Below are positions 1 through 7,150 of a stretch of DNA of 32,676 nucleotides, one piece after another; within the stretch, counting starts at the first letter, position 1, and each line of letters begins with the position of its first letter. Origin of the DNA: Polyangia bacterium (GTDB lineage: Bacteria; Myxococcota_A; Polyangia; Polyangiales; Polyangiaceae); the NCBI GenBank assembly GCA_030426145.1, contig JAUHZF010000059.1, positions 1 to 32,676 on the forward strand. Reading direction: 5' to 3'. Below the pieces are notes generated by a model that was not told where the DNA came from, did no database searches, and was given only the letters and a program-made list of their open reading frames with translations. Position numbers and translations under genes: made by a program.

Positions 1-634
1 AGGCCCTGCGGTCGCCGGAGCTCTTGAGGGCGCTCTCTTTGCTCTCGGACGAGACCCCAGCGCCAGCGTTGCCGAACTCGACGCCAGCTTTTCCGGCCAC
101 CGCCCCACCGCTCGTCATCTCGAAGGCGCCGATGCTGATGGAGGTGATGATGTGCGTCGCGCCGCGGCAGGCGGGGGTATCGGGGAGCTCGACGTCGGTC
201 TCGAGCCGGAGCTGACCGACGACGGTGGTGTTGATCGCGAGCCGTCCCGTGGCCGAGAGCTCGCCTTCGAGGCCGGCCGCACCGAGCGGGATCTTGGCGT
301 AGAGCTCGTCGGCGCTGGTGATCTCGATGGTGTCGTTGCTGATCGACGTTCGCTGGAAGCCGTAACGCCCGGGGATCCGGCAGCTGTCGAGCAGCTGCAT
401 CTCACAGCCGGAATACGAGACCACGACCGCTTGGCTCGCGATGAGGCTCTCGAGGTGAGCCTTCTCGGAGGCGGGCCACTCGGTCACGAGCGGGCGAGCG
501 TTGCTCTTGGCCACATCACACTTGGCCAAAGGCGTGGGATCCTTCGGGATGACCACCGAGGCGGGCGTGCCGCCGCCGCAACCGGCCGTGGCCGCCAACG
601 ATAGAACTCCCAGACCATAGATCGACTTGCGCAT
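1..634 (-). CDS. Putative lipoprotein, 3' end outside the window
   Basis: This frame is open from an ATG at 634 to the window edge (211 codons) with no stop, so the C-terminus is missing. The start is supported by GGGAG about 8 bases upstream. The product begins with a basic-hydrophobic signal peptide ending LAATAGC (lipobox Cys19), followed by Gly-Gly-Gly and a short linker. It therefore should be a diacylated lipoprotein carried across the inner membrane. The mature part has scattered cysteines (about residues 37, 72 and 80, and one near 160) and alternating beta-type segments. No domain family was recognised, so no function is claimed. The TA-rich hexamers just upstream give it a plausible promoter of its own. 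Confidence 0.8.
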   Translation of the reverse strand, partial: MRKSIYGLGVLSLAATAGCGGGTPASVVIPKDPTPLAKCDVAKSNARPLVTEWPASEKAHLESLIASQAVVVSYSGCEMQLLDSCRIPGRYGFQRTSISNDTIEITSADELYAKIPLGAAGLEGELSATGRLAINTTVVGQLRLETDVELPDTPACRGATHIITSISIGAFEMTSGGAVAGKAGVEFGNAGAGVSSESKESALKSSGDRRA

Positions 635-655
635 CACAAAGGCTCCCTGGCGCAA

Positions 656-678
656 GACGAGGCGCCTAGCGCATCGTC
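656..678. other. Inverted repeat between Coq4-like gene and lipoprotein gene
   Basis: Arms GACGAGGCGC and GCGCATCGTC pair over 10 positions with one mismatch around a CTA loop. No T-tract follows on either strand. It could be an attenuated terminator for the Coq4-like gene or a structure at the 5' end of the lipoprotein transcript. Confidence 0.35.
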
Positions 679-706
679 TCTATACGGGGATACCCCCCGC
701 CATCAA
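679..706 (-). promoter_or_regulatory. Possible sigma70-type promoter for the lipoprotein at 634
   Basis: On the minus strand TTGATG (706-701) and TATAGA (684-679) are separated by 16 bases. Transcription would start near 672, about 40 bases before the lipoprotein ATG. It is called from hexamer match only. Confidence 0.4.
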
Positions 707-730
707 CCCTCGGCCGCAAGATTTTGACGC

Positions 731-1348
731 TCAAGTCGCAGCGCCGGGGGCTTCGCGGCGGGCCCTCATCCACTTCCGAACGAGGAAGAGATAGGCCAAC
801 GGAAGGGTCACGAGCCCGAGAACCAAGGTGACCGTGCCGACGATCGCGCCCGCCGTCAGCGCCAGCAGGTAGACCCCGACGTCGACCACGCTCGCACGGG
901 TCGCGCCGTCGGGCACCGAGAGCTCCTGCTGCGCGTCCGCCACCGTCATGTCGAGCAATCGCTCGAGGTCGCGCCCGTAGAGGCTCCGGCTGCGGCGCCC
1001 CCGCACGAAGGCGCGAAAGCTGCGGCGCGGCACGGAGAAGAGTCCGCCGAACATGCCCGACAGGTTGAGCTGCCACGCCACCGGGAACCGACCACATCCA
1101 GCGCCCACTTCCCATGCGGAGATCTCCATCTCCCCTGCAAAGTCCGTCGCGTAGCCGGTGAGCACGTGGTGCAGGTCGTGGTAGCGCACCGCCTTCACCC
1201 GCATGGGGGTGTTGGGAAAAGGAAACGGAACCGGACCGATTTTGAAGTCGACCCAGGGCGAGCCGTAGCCGCCGTCGTCACCGAAGTCGTTGTCCTCGAA
1301 GTACTGCGCGCGCGCCTCGCGCATGGTGAGATGAGATGGGTAGGGCAT
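731..1348 (-). CDS. Coq4-like protein with C-terminal membrane segment
   Basis: A 205-residue protein. It carries HDLHH at residues 57-61 followed by exactly 11 residues and Glu73, matching the HDxxHx(11)E metal-site signature of the Coq4 family of ubiquinone-biosynthesis proteins. The surrounding RYHDLHHVLTGY...GE context also fits that family. Unlike the soluble or peripheral Coq4 proteins I know, it ends in a long hydrophobic stretch (about 152-192) able to form one or two membrane helices, then a basic tail. AAAGGAG lies 7 bases before the ATG. The gene is divergent from a TetR regulator and has TGACCNNGGTCA at its likely transcription start, so it is probably a repressor target. Whether it acts on quinones is an inference. 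It could be a repurposed Coq4-fold membrane protein. Confidence 0.75.
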   Translation of the reverse strand: MPYPSHLTMREARAQYFEDNDFGDDGGYGSPWVDFKIGPVPFPFPNTPMRVKAVRYHDLHHVLTGYATDFAGEMEISAWEVGAGCGRFPVAWQLNLSGMFGGLFSVPRRSFRAFVRGRRSRSLYGRDLERLLDMTVADAQQELSVPDGATRASVVDVGVYLLALTAGAIVGTVTLVLGLVTLPLAYLFLVRKWMRARREAPGAAT

Positions 1349-1369
1349 GAGGCGGCTCCTTTCAAAAAC

Positions 1370-1381
1370 TGACCACGGTCA
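1370..1381. promoter_or_regulatory. Candidate TetR operator, site 1
   Basis: TGACCACGGTCA is an inverted repeat with 5-base arms and a 2-base spacer, in the divergent region between the Coq4-like gene and tetR. It sits at the predicted Coq4-like transcription start. A second copy lies at 1444-1455. Confidence 0.55.
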
Positions 1382-1409
1382 TAATCTGTCGCGAAGGCTA
1401 CGCTGTCAA
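1381..1409 (-). promoter_or_regulatory. Probable promoter of the Coq4-like gene
   Basis: On the minus strand a perfect TTGACA (1409-1404) lies 17 bases from GATTAT (1386-1381). The TGACCACGGTCA palindrome begins at the last base of the -10 element, so a bound repressor would cover the start site. Confidence 0.55.
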
Positions 1410-1442
1410 CGGCGACCTCTGTGAAATCCACCGCGAACAACC

Positions 1443-2066
1443 ATGACCAAGGTCACAAAAGACGAGCTCGGAAAACGCGAGCGCAACAAGCTCGACAAGC
1501 GTGAGCGCATCCGCGACGCCGCCTGGTCGCTCTTCACGCGTCAGGGGTTCGAGGCCACCACCACCAAGCAGGTGGCCCAAGAAGCAGGCGTCGCGAAGGG
1601 TACCCTCTTCCTCTACGCCAAAGACAAGCCGGACCTGCTGTTCCTCGTCTTCCACGACCGGCTGGCAACCGCCGTCGACGAAGGCTTCGCCTCGATGCCG
1701 GGCCGGGCACCGCTCATCGACCAGCTCATGCACCTGTTCCGGCGCATCTTCGAGATGTACGCCGAGCACCCCGAGGTCGCGTCGGCCTTCGTCAGCGCTC
1801 TGCCCGGGGCGGAGGGCCCCAACGCGATGGCCGTGCATGGGCTCACCCTCGCATTCGTAACCCGCGTGGGCGGCCTCATCACCGAGGCTCAGCAACGGGG
1901 TGACGTGAGCGACGAGGTCCCGCCTCAGCTCGCCGGCGCGAACATCTTCGCCCTCTACTTCGGGGCCCTGTTGGGCTGGCTCAACGGCATGGCCAGCCTC
2001 GAGGTCGCGCTCGAGAACATGCTTCGTCCGTCGCTCGAGCTCCAGATCCGCGGCTTTCGCCCATGA
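1443..2066 (+). CDS. TetR/AcrR-family transcriptional regulator
   Basis: A 207-residue protein, normal TetR length. The N-terminal helix-turn-helix (about 20-66) has the classic pattern RERIRDAAWSLF, GFEATTTKQVAQEAGV, then KGTLFLYAKDK. The C-terminal helical part (70-207) is the variable ligand-binding and dimer domain, so the ligand cannot be read from it. It is divergent from the Coq4-like gene. One TGACCNNGGTCA copy overlaps this gene's own start codon and the other overlaps the neighbour's promoter, which suggests repression of both genes. There is no convincing Shine-Dalgarno before ATG 1443, but the homology begins almost at once, so the start is probably right. The gap to the downstream neuB-type gene is 125 bases, so common control with it is uncertain. 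Confidence 0.93.
   Translation: MTKVTKDELGKRERNKLDKRERIRDAAWSLFTRQGFEATTTKQVAQEAGVAKGTLFLYAKDKPDLLFLVFHDRLATAVDEGFASMPGRAPLIDQLMHLFRRIFEMYAEHPEVASAFVSALPGAEGPNAMAVHGLTLAFVTRVGGLITEAQQRGDVSDEVPPQLAGANIFALYFGALLGWLNGMASLEVALENMLRPSLELQIRGFRP
1444..1455. promoter_or_regulatory. Candidate TetR operator, site 2 over the tetR start codon
   Basis: TGACCAAGGTCA has the same 5-base arms and 2-base spacer as site 1 and begins on the second base of the tetR ATG. The two centres are 74 bases apart, about seven helical turns, which fits autorepression or paired occupancy. Confidence 0.5.
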
Positions 2067-2191
2067 GCGTCAGCGAGGCCCACGACCGATCGACGGCGCG
2101 TTGACGGTCGGCACCGGTACCGCGGGCCAAGGCTTTGAAATCGCGATGCCGGTCCCCCTGGCATGCGCGCTGCAAAACATGGCGCAGCCCC

Positions 2192-3205
2192 ATGAAGTTC
2201 CTCGACCGCTTCGCACACAAGCCGATCGTCATCGCCGAGCTCGGCGGCAAGTACGGCAGCATGGAGATCCTGGAGGAGTCGATCCGCGTCGCTGCCGCGG
2301 CCGGGACCGATCTCATCAAGTTCCAGACCTTCCGCGCCGAGACCATCGCCGCCCCCGGGGCGACCTTCACCTTCGACGATGGATCCGTGGTCAGCCAGCA
2401 CGACTTCTTCAAGGCGGCCGAGCTGACCGAAGAGGACCACGCGCGCATCGACGAGATCTGCCGTGAGGTCGGCGTGGGGTGGCTGTCGACCCCGAGCCAC
2501 CCGGACGACGTCGCCCTGCTCGAGCGCTTCGACCCCATCGCCTACAAGACCGGCTCCGACGACCTCACCAACCTCCCCTTCCTCCGCCACATCGCGGAGC
2601 GAGGCCGGCCGATGATCGTATCCACCGGCATGTGCACCTTGGCCGAGGTCGCCGCCGCGGTGGAGACCATCCTCGGTACCGGCAACGACCAGCTCATCCT
2701 CTTGCACTGCGTCGTCTCCTATCCAAGCCGCATCGAAGACGCGAACCTGCGCACCATCGAGACCCTGCGCCGCGCATTCGGCGTGCCCATCGGGCTGTCG
2801 GATCACACCACCGACGAGTTCACGAGCGTGCTCGCAACGACCCTAGGTGCTTGTGTCATCGAGAAGCACTTCACCCTCGACTACGACCTGAAGCTGCCGG
2901 ACCACCAAGCCTCGCTCGACCCTCCGCGCTGGCGCAAGCTCGTGGAGCGCGTGCGCGCCGTCGGGCCGGCCATGGGAGACGGGGTGAAGCGCGTGCTCGG
3001 GACCGAGGAGAAATGGCGCAAGGCCGCCCGCAAGTCGCTCTTCGTCGCGCGCGACATCGCCCCCGGTGAATGCATCACGGCCGACGACATCGCCATTCGC
3101 CGCCCCGCCGACGGGATCCACCCCCACCATCTCGACCTCGTGGTCGGGCGCGCTGCCCGCACCCGCATCGAGGCGGGCACCTTGCTCGACTGGTCGATGG
3201 TATGA
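2192..3205 (+). CDS. NeuB-family N-acetylneuraminate/nonulosonate synthase
   Basis: A 337-residue TIM-barrel synthase that condenses phosphoenolpyruvate with an N-acyl amino sugar (ManNAc or a bacterial 2,4-diamino analogue). Signatures in order: IAELGGKYG (14-22), KFQTFRAE (43-50), STPSHPDD (99-106), YKTGSDDL (118-125), STGMCTLAE (144-152), LLHCVVSYPS (170-179), GLSDHT (201-206), IEKHFTLD (223-230), PDHQASLDP (236-244). A short SAF/antifreeze-like domain covers about 280-337. Start 2192 is chosen because the first beta-strand follows within 15 residues. A TTG at 2135 would add 19 unrelated residues. The stop overlaps the acetyltransferase start (ATGA). No cytidylyltransferase, epimerase or aminotransferase is in the window, so the exact sugar (sialic, legionaminic or pseudaminic type) is open. 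Confidence 0.9.
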   Translation: MKFLDRFAHKPIVIAELGGKYGSMEILEESIRVAAAAGTDLIKFQTFRAETIAAPGATFTFDDGSVVSQHDFFKAAELTEEDHARIDEICREVGVGWLSTPSHPDDVALLERFDPIAYKTGSDDLTNLPFLRHIAERGRPMIVSTGMCTLAEVAAAVETILGTGNDQLILLHCVVSYPSRIEDANLRTIETLRRAFGVPIGLSDHTTDEFTSVLATTLGACVIEKHFTLDYDLKLPDHQASLDPPRWRKLVERVRAVGPAMGDGVKRVLGTEEKWRKAARKSLFVARDIAPGECITADDIAIRRPADGIHPHHLDLVVGRAARTRIEAGTLLDWSMV

Positions 3206-3903
3206 GCGCCTTCGTGCACCGGCACCTCCCGTGGGACAGCAACCAGCTCGGTGTGTCGACGGGGATGCTCGAGCTGGTCGACGAAACTGCCGCCACCGCG
3301 GCTGCGCTACGCGAGGTCATCCCCGCCGACGAGCGCTTGACCGCGCTCAAGGTCCCTGCCTCGGCGCCACAGCTGGTGACCGCGCTCGTGCGCGACGGCG
3401 CCCAGCTCATCGACGTCGAGCACACCTTCACCTTCGTGGGCCCGGCTCCAGCTACGAGCCACGCCGAGGTGCGCTGCCTAAACACGATCGACCCCGGGCC
3501 CCTTCTCGACCTGGCCCCCGAGATGGGCTTCAGCCGCTTCTATCGCGACCCCAACATCCGACCCGAGACCGCCGAAGCGCTATGGCGTACCTCGATCCTC
3601 AACCACTGCGAAGGCTTCGCGGATCGGCTGTCGGTCGCATTCATGAACGGTCAACCGGTGGGACTCGTGGCCTGCCGGGACGACGAGCAGGCACGTGCTC
3701 TCTTCATGGTGGGTTTGCTCCCCCACGGTCGTGGGCGCGGCTTGGGCACGGCCATGATCGGGGCCCTCGTGGCCGACGCACCGGATCGTCACTTTACCGT
3801 CGAGGCGCTCGCCTCGAACCAGGCGGCAACAGCGTTGTACACGCGGTCGGGATTCCGGCTCGCCAAGAGCCACTACGTTCTCCACCTCTGGCAAGAGGTC
3901 TAG
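3202..3903 (+). CDS. GNAT N-acetyltransferase, WecD/PseH-like
   Basis: A 233-residue acetyl-CoA-dependent N-acetyltransferase. The N-terminus HLPWDSNQLG (8-17) resembles the WDS-x-x-G opening of WecD-type sugar acetyltransferases. The acetyl-CoA loop is GLLPHGRGRGLG (171-182), and motif B is ASNQAATALYTRSGF (204-218). Its ATG overlaps the synthase stop by four bases, so the two are translated together. The likely role is acetylation of an amino group on the nucleotide-linked or free sugar used by the upstream synthase; this is inferred from the coupling. The stop codon TAG shares the palindrome CTAG (3900-3903) with the stop of the convergent carbamoylase gene, leaving no intergenic space. 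Confidence 0.87.
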   Translation: MSAFVHRHLPWDSNQLGVSTGMLELVDETAATAAALREVIPADERLTALKVPASAPQLVTALVRDGAQLIDVEHTFTFVGPAPATSHAEVRCLNTIDPGPLLDLAPEMGFSRFYRDPNIRPETAEALWRTSILNHCEGFADRLSVAFMNGQPVGLVACRDDEQARALFMVGLLPHGRGRGLGTAMIGALVADAPDRHFTVEALASNQAATALYTRSGFRLAKSHYVLHLWQEV

Positions 3904-5177
3904 CCACCAGTCTCGAGCGTCTCCCCTTCGCTGCCGGCATCCACATCGAGCAGCGCCTGCAACAGGCAGTTGGCGCCGTTGTGCACATCCTCCCAGGCCG
4001 TCCACTCGTCGGGGGCGTGGCTCACGCCATTGGCCGAGGGCACGAAGATCATTCCGGCACGTGTCACATCGGTCATGAACTGCGTGTCGTGGCCCGCCCC
4101 GCTCGGCATGTCGATGTGGCTCAGCGAGAGTCGTTCGGCCGCGCTGCGAAAGGCCGTTGCGATCGACGCATCACATGGCCTTGGCTCCAGCCACGACATC
4201 TCCTCGAACTCGAAGTAGAGACGGTGACGACGCGCGATGGCCGAGAGCACCTTGCGACAGCTCTTTGCAAGCTCCCGCAACACATCGGGCTCGGTGTCCC
4301 GGCCGACCAGGGTAAAGACAGCCTCACCCGGGACCGTATGGGGATGCCCAGGTACGAGATCTACCTTGCCGACCGTCAGGCGTGACCGCTCCGAACCGTC
4401 CTCCTCGATGATCCGAGGGATCTCGTGGGCGAAATCCGCCAGTCCCATGAATGCGTCGCTACGCATATCCATCGGCGAGGTCCCCGCATGGTCTGCCTTG
4501 CCGAGCAGCTTGACCTTCCACTTGAAGATGCCGCTGATCCCAAGCACGACACCGATGTCTGTCCGTTGCGCCTCGAGCACGGGTCCCTGCTCGATGTGGA
4601 GCTCGAGAAAGGCCGCGATCCGGTCGGGCTTGCGGGCTGCCTCCATGGCCAACGAGGGCACGAGATCGCACGCCTTCATCGCGTCCACCAAAGAAACCCC
4701 GTCTGGGTCCTTCATGGACTCGACATCGTTCAGCGTGAGCTGCCCCGTGTAGGCCTGGACCCCGAACATCCCCCCAAAGCGTCCCTCCTCATCAGAGAAG
4801 GCCACCAGCTCGACAGGACGGCTCAGCTTCACCTCGGCGTCCCGAAGCGCGCGCATGCACTCCAGGCCTGCCAGCACGCCGAGCGAGCCATCGAAGATAC
4901 CGCCTGCCGGCACCGAGTCGATGTGCGACCCGATGACGATCGTGGGAAGATCCCCGTCCGCGCCCTCCCATCGCCCCACGACGTTCGCCGCGCCATCGAG
5001 CTTCGCGTCCGCGCCCGCCGCGCGGAGCCGGTCCAGGAGCCACCGCCGCGCCTCCATGTCCGCCTCGGTGAAGGCCATCCGGTATAGCCCCTTGTCGTCG
5101 GGGTTGCGACCGATCTGCCCCAATGCGAGCAGGTCCTCGCGGAGTCGGTCGAGCGAGCAACGCAAGTGGTGGCTCAA
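3900..5177 (-). CDS. Zn-dependent N-carbamoyl-L-amino-acid hydrolase family (M20)
   Basis: A 425-residue M20-fold amidase of the hydantoinase/carbamoylase/allantoate-amidohydrolase group. Metal-site residues are recognisable: His85 and Asp87 in SHIDS, Asp96 in FDG, Glu130-Glu131 in FSDEEGRFGG, His194 in LELHIEQGP and His387 in NGVSHAPDE. The dimerisation domain has KADHAGTSPMDMRSDA (227-242). HIEQGP and PSGAGHD (358-364) are typical of carbamoylases rather than ordinary M20 peptidases. The family hydrolyses N-carbamoyl amino acids or ureido acids to amine, CO2 and ammonia. Translation probably starts at TTG 5177, overlapping the upstream amidotransferase stop (TTGA), because no ATG precedes the conserved N-terminal helix. 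It is the last gene of the operon. The natural substrate is not evident. Confidence 0.9.
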   Translation of the reverse strand: MSHHLRCSLDRLREDLLALGQIGRNPDDKGLYRMAFTEADMEARRWLLDRLRAAGADAKLDGAANVVGRWEGADGDLPTIVIGSHIDSVPAGGIFDGSLGVLAGLECMRALRDAEVKLSRPVELVAFSDEEGRFGGMFGVQAYTGQLTLNDVESMKDPDGVSLVDAMKACDLVPSLAMEAARKPDRIAAFLELHIEQGPVLEAQRTDIGVVLGISGIFKWKVKLLGKADHAGTSPMDMRSDAFMGLADFAHEIPRIIEEDGSERSRLTVGKVDLVPGHPHTVPGEAVFTLVGRDTEPDVLRELAKSCRKVLSAIARRHRLYFEFEEMSWLEPRPCDASIATAFRSAAERLSLSHIDMPSGAGHDTQFMTDVTRAGMIFVPSANGVSHAPDEWTAWEDVHNGANCLLQALLDVDAGSEGETLETGG

Positions 5178-7144
5178 CCCTTCAGCTCCATCGTCGACTT
5201 GTCGACCAACTCTTGCTGCATGATGTGCAGGCCGAGGACGTGGTTGAGCACGATGTCACCGCGGGTTCCGGTCGCGTGGTCCTCCGCCTTCCAGTGCCCT
5301 TCGAGGAAGGCACGAAGCGCCGTATCGTCGACCAGCTCCGCCGCCGCCACCTCGTCGGGTCCTACGTGTGTATCGATGAGCTCCTCGATCGCAGCACGCT
5401 TTCGGCGGTCGGTGTGTGCAGGAGGCGCCATGAAGGCGAACTTCTCGCGCTTGTAGAGCACGTCGGGCAGCACGCCCTTCATCGCCTCACGCAAAACCCA
5501 CTTCTCCACCCCCTCCGGGCTGATGCGGAGCGACGGAGACAAGGTCACCGCGTGCTCGGCCACGTGGTGGTCCAAGAAGGCCGGGCGCGACTCCATCGAG
5601 TTGGCCATGTCGACACGGTCTCCGCCCCACGTGAGGATTTGACCTTCGAGCATGGTCTTCGACCAGCTGTACTGCGAGCGGTCGAGCGGATGCCTGCCGT
5701 CGAGCTTCGACTTGTCGATGGCACCAGCGATCGCCTCGATCGGGTCGTAGTCACCCAGCTCTTCACGCATGGCCTCGCTGAGAAGCGGCTGAATGCGCCG
5801 CAACATCAGGATCCAGGGTTGAATCCAGGCTGGCGTGAACCCCATCAGGCTCTCGAATGCAGGGTGACTCGCGGTCTCGGCGGCGAGAATCGAGCCCTCG
5901 AACACCTTGTTCGAACCCGACAGGCGCTGGTCGTGTGCCGTTCCCCCGTCTCGATACTCCGGACCGTGACGAAAGAGGTCACGCTTGAAGAAAGGATAGC
6001 CGCCGAAGAGCTCGTCGCTCCCCTCGCCTGTGACCACCACCTTGTACCCGCACTCGCGCACCCGCTTGCTCATGTGCCATTTGGCCACCCCCAGGGTGTT
6101 GTAGAAGGTTCGCTCCGCGTGCCACACCGTCCGGACGAAGCTGTCGCCATAGAGGTCTTTGGCCTCGAGCTGTAAAACCTCCTGATCCGCGTCGACGCTC
6201 TGCGCCATCTCCCGGGCGATGAGCGACTCGTCGTAGGCGCCATGGTCGAAGCTGATGGTGAACGCCTTGACCGGAGACTGCTGCAACGGCGTCGCGAGAC
6301 CGAGGATCGAGCAGCTGTCGATTCCGCCAGACAGGTAGCAACCCACGGGAACGTCGGCCTCGAGCCGCACTTGAACCGCCTCCACGAGCCGCTCCCGCAC
6401 CTCCTGAATGGCAGCCTTCGCGTCGGGGTTGGGGTCGCGATCCTTCGCAAGTGGAAACTCGAGGTCCCAGTAGCGCTGCGAACGCGCCTCGAGCCGTCCG
6501 TCCCGTTCCTCCACGATGAGCATGTGACCAGGCAGCAGCGCCTCGATCCCCTCGAACGAGGTGGTTCCCGGCACCATGACCTGCATCATCTGATGCAGTG
6601 CCGCTCGACGGTCGAGTCGGGACGGCACGTCGGGATGCGCCAGCAGCGCCTTGCACTCGGAGCCCCAGAAGACCGCCTCCGGGGTCGCCCGAAAGTAGAC
6701 CGGCTTGATCCCGAAGCGGTCCCGCACCAGCACCAGCCTACGTCGCTCAGCATCGAAGAGTGCGATCGCGAACTCGCCGCGCAAACGTTCGACGAAGTCG
6801 AGCCCACGCCTGAGGTAGTGAAAGAGGATGAGCTCGCTATCGCTCTTGCTCACGAACCGCGCGCCATCCAACGTGAGCTCTGCCCGCTGTCGTTTGTAGT
6901 CGTAGAGCTCACCATTGGCCGAGGCCACGAGCTCACCTTCCCGAGCAACGAGGGGCTGTCCCCCCGTCCGCAGGTCGATGATCGTGAGCCGCGTGTGACC
7001 CATGGCGAGGCCGCGCTCGGGGTCGAGGTGCATGCCGCTACCGTCGGGGCCACGGTGCTGCAATCGCGCCATCATGGCGGCGAGGTGAGTACGCGCGTCA
7101 CCGCGCAAGCCGGAAGGGGTCCAAAAGCCAGTGATGCCACACAT
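5174..7144 (-). CDS. Asparagine-synthetase-like glutamine amidotransferase (AsnB family)
   Basis: A 656-residue two-domain enzyme. The N-terminal class II glutaminase starts with catalytic Cys2 in MCGITGFW, followed by RGPDGSG (31-37), ANGELYDY (76-83) and SKSDSE (99-104). The C-terminal ATP-dependent synthetase has the pyrophosphate loop SGGIDSCS (272-279) and, later, TGEGSDELFGGYP and the AsnB-type segment DRVDMANSMESRPAFLDHH. The family activates a carboxylate by adenylation and transfers ammonia from glutamine. Relatives form beta-lactams or sugar amides instead of asparagine. The gene lies 6 bases after the carbamoyltransferase-like gene and overlaps the carbamoylase gene, so all three belong to one pathway. 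A housekeeping asparagine synthetase cannot be excluded, but this operon context makes a specialised role likelier. Confidence 0.92.
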   Translation of the reverse strand: MCGITGFWTPSGLRGDARTHLAAMMARLQHRGPDGSGMHLDPERGLAMGHTRLTIIDLRTGGQPLVAREGELVASANGELYDYKRQRAELTLDGARFVSKSDSELILFHYLRRGLDFVERLRGEFAIALFDAERRRLVLVRDRFGIKPVYFRATPEAVFWGSECKALLAHPDVPSRLDRRAALHQMMQVMVPGTTSFEGIEALLPGHMLIVEERDGRLEARSQRYWDLEFPLAKDRDPNPDAKAAIQEVRERLVEAVQVRLEADVPVGCYLSGGIDSCSILGLATPLQQSPVKAFTISFDHGAYDESLIAREMAQSVDADQEVLQLEAKDLYGDSFVRTVWHAERTFYNTLGVAKWHMSKRVRECGYKVVVTGEGSDELFGGYPFFKRDLFRHGPEYRDGGTAHDQRLSGSNKVFEGSILAAETASHPAFESLMGFTPAWIQPWILMLRRIQPLLSEAMREELGDYDPIEAIAGAIDKSKLDGRHPLDRSQYSWSKTMLEGQILTWGGDRVDMANSMESRPAFLDHHVAEHAVTLSPSLRISPEGVEKWVLREAMKGVLPDVLYKREKFAFMAPPAHTDRRKRAAIEELIDTHVGPDEVAAAELVDDTALRAFLEGHWKAEDHATGTRGDIVLNHVLGLHIMQQELVDKSTMELKG

Positions 7145-7150
7145 GATTCG

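Noticed and set aside
2135..2191. TTG start 19 codons upstream for the NeuB-type gene
   Set aside because: The added residues are unlike the family, whose first strand normally begins near the start; ATG 2192 fits.
3066..4385. A 439-codon plus-strand frame over the acetyltransferase and carbamoylase genes
   Set aside because: It is Arg/Pro-rich without any domain and overlaps two well-supported enzymes.
5174..7144. N-acetylglutaminylglutamine amide (NAGGN) osmolyte cluster because of the AsnB-like enzyme
   Set aside because: The partner GNAT/ATP-grasp ligase and M42-type peptidase of that cluster are absent here.
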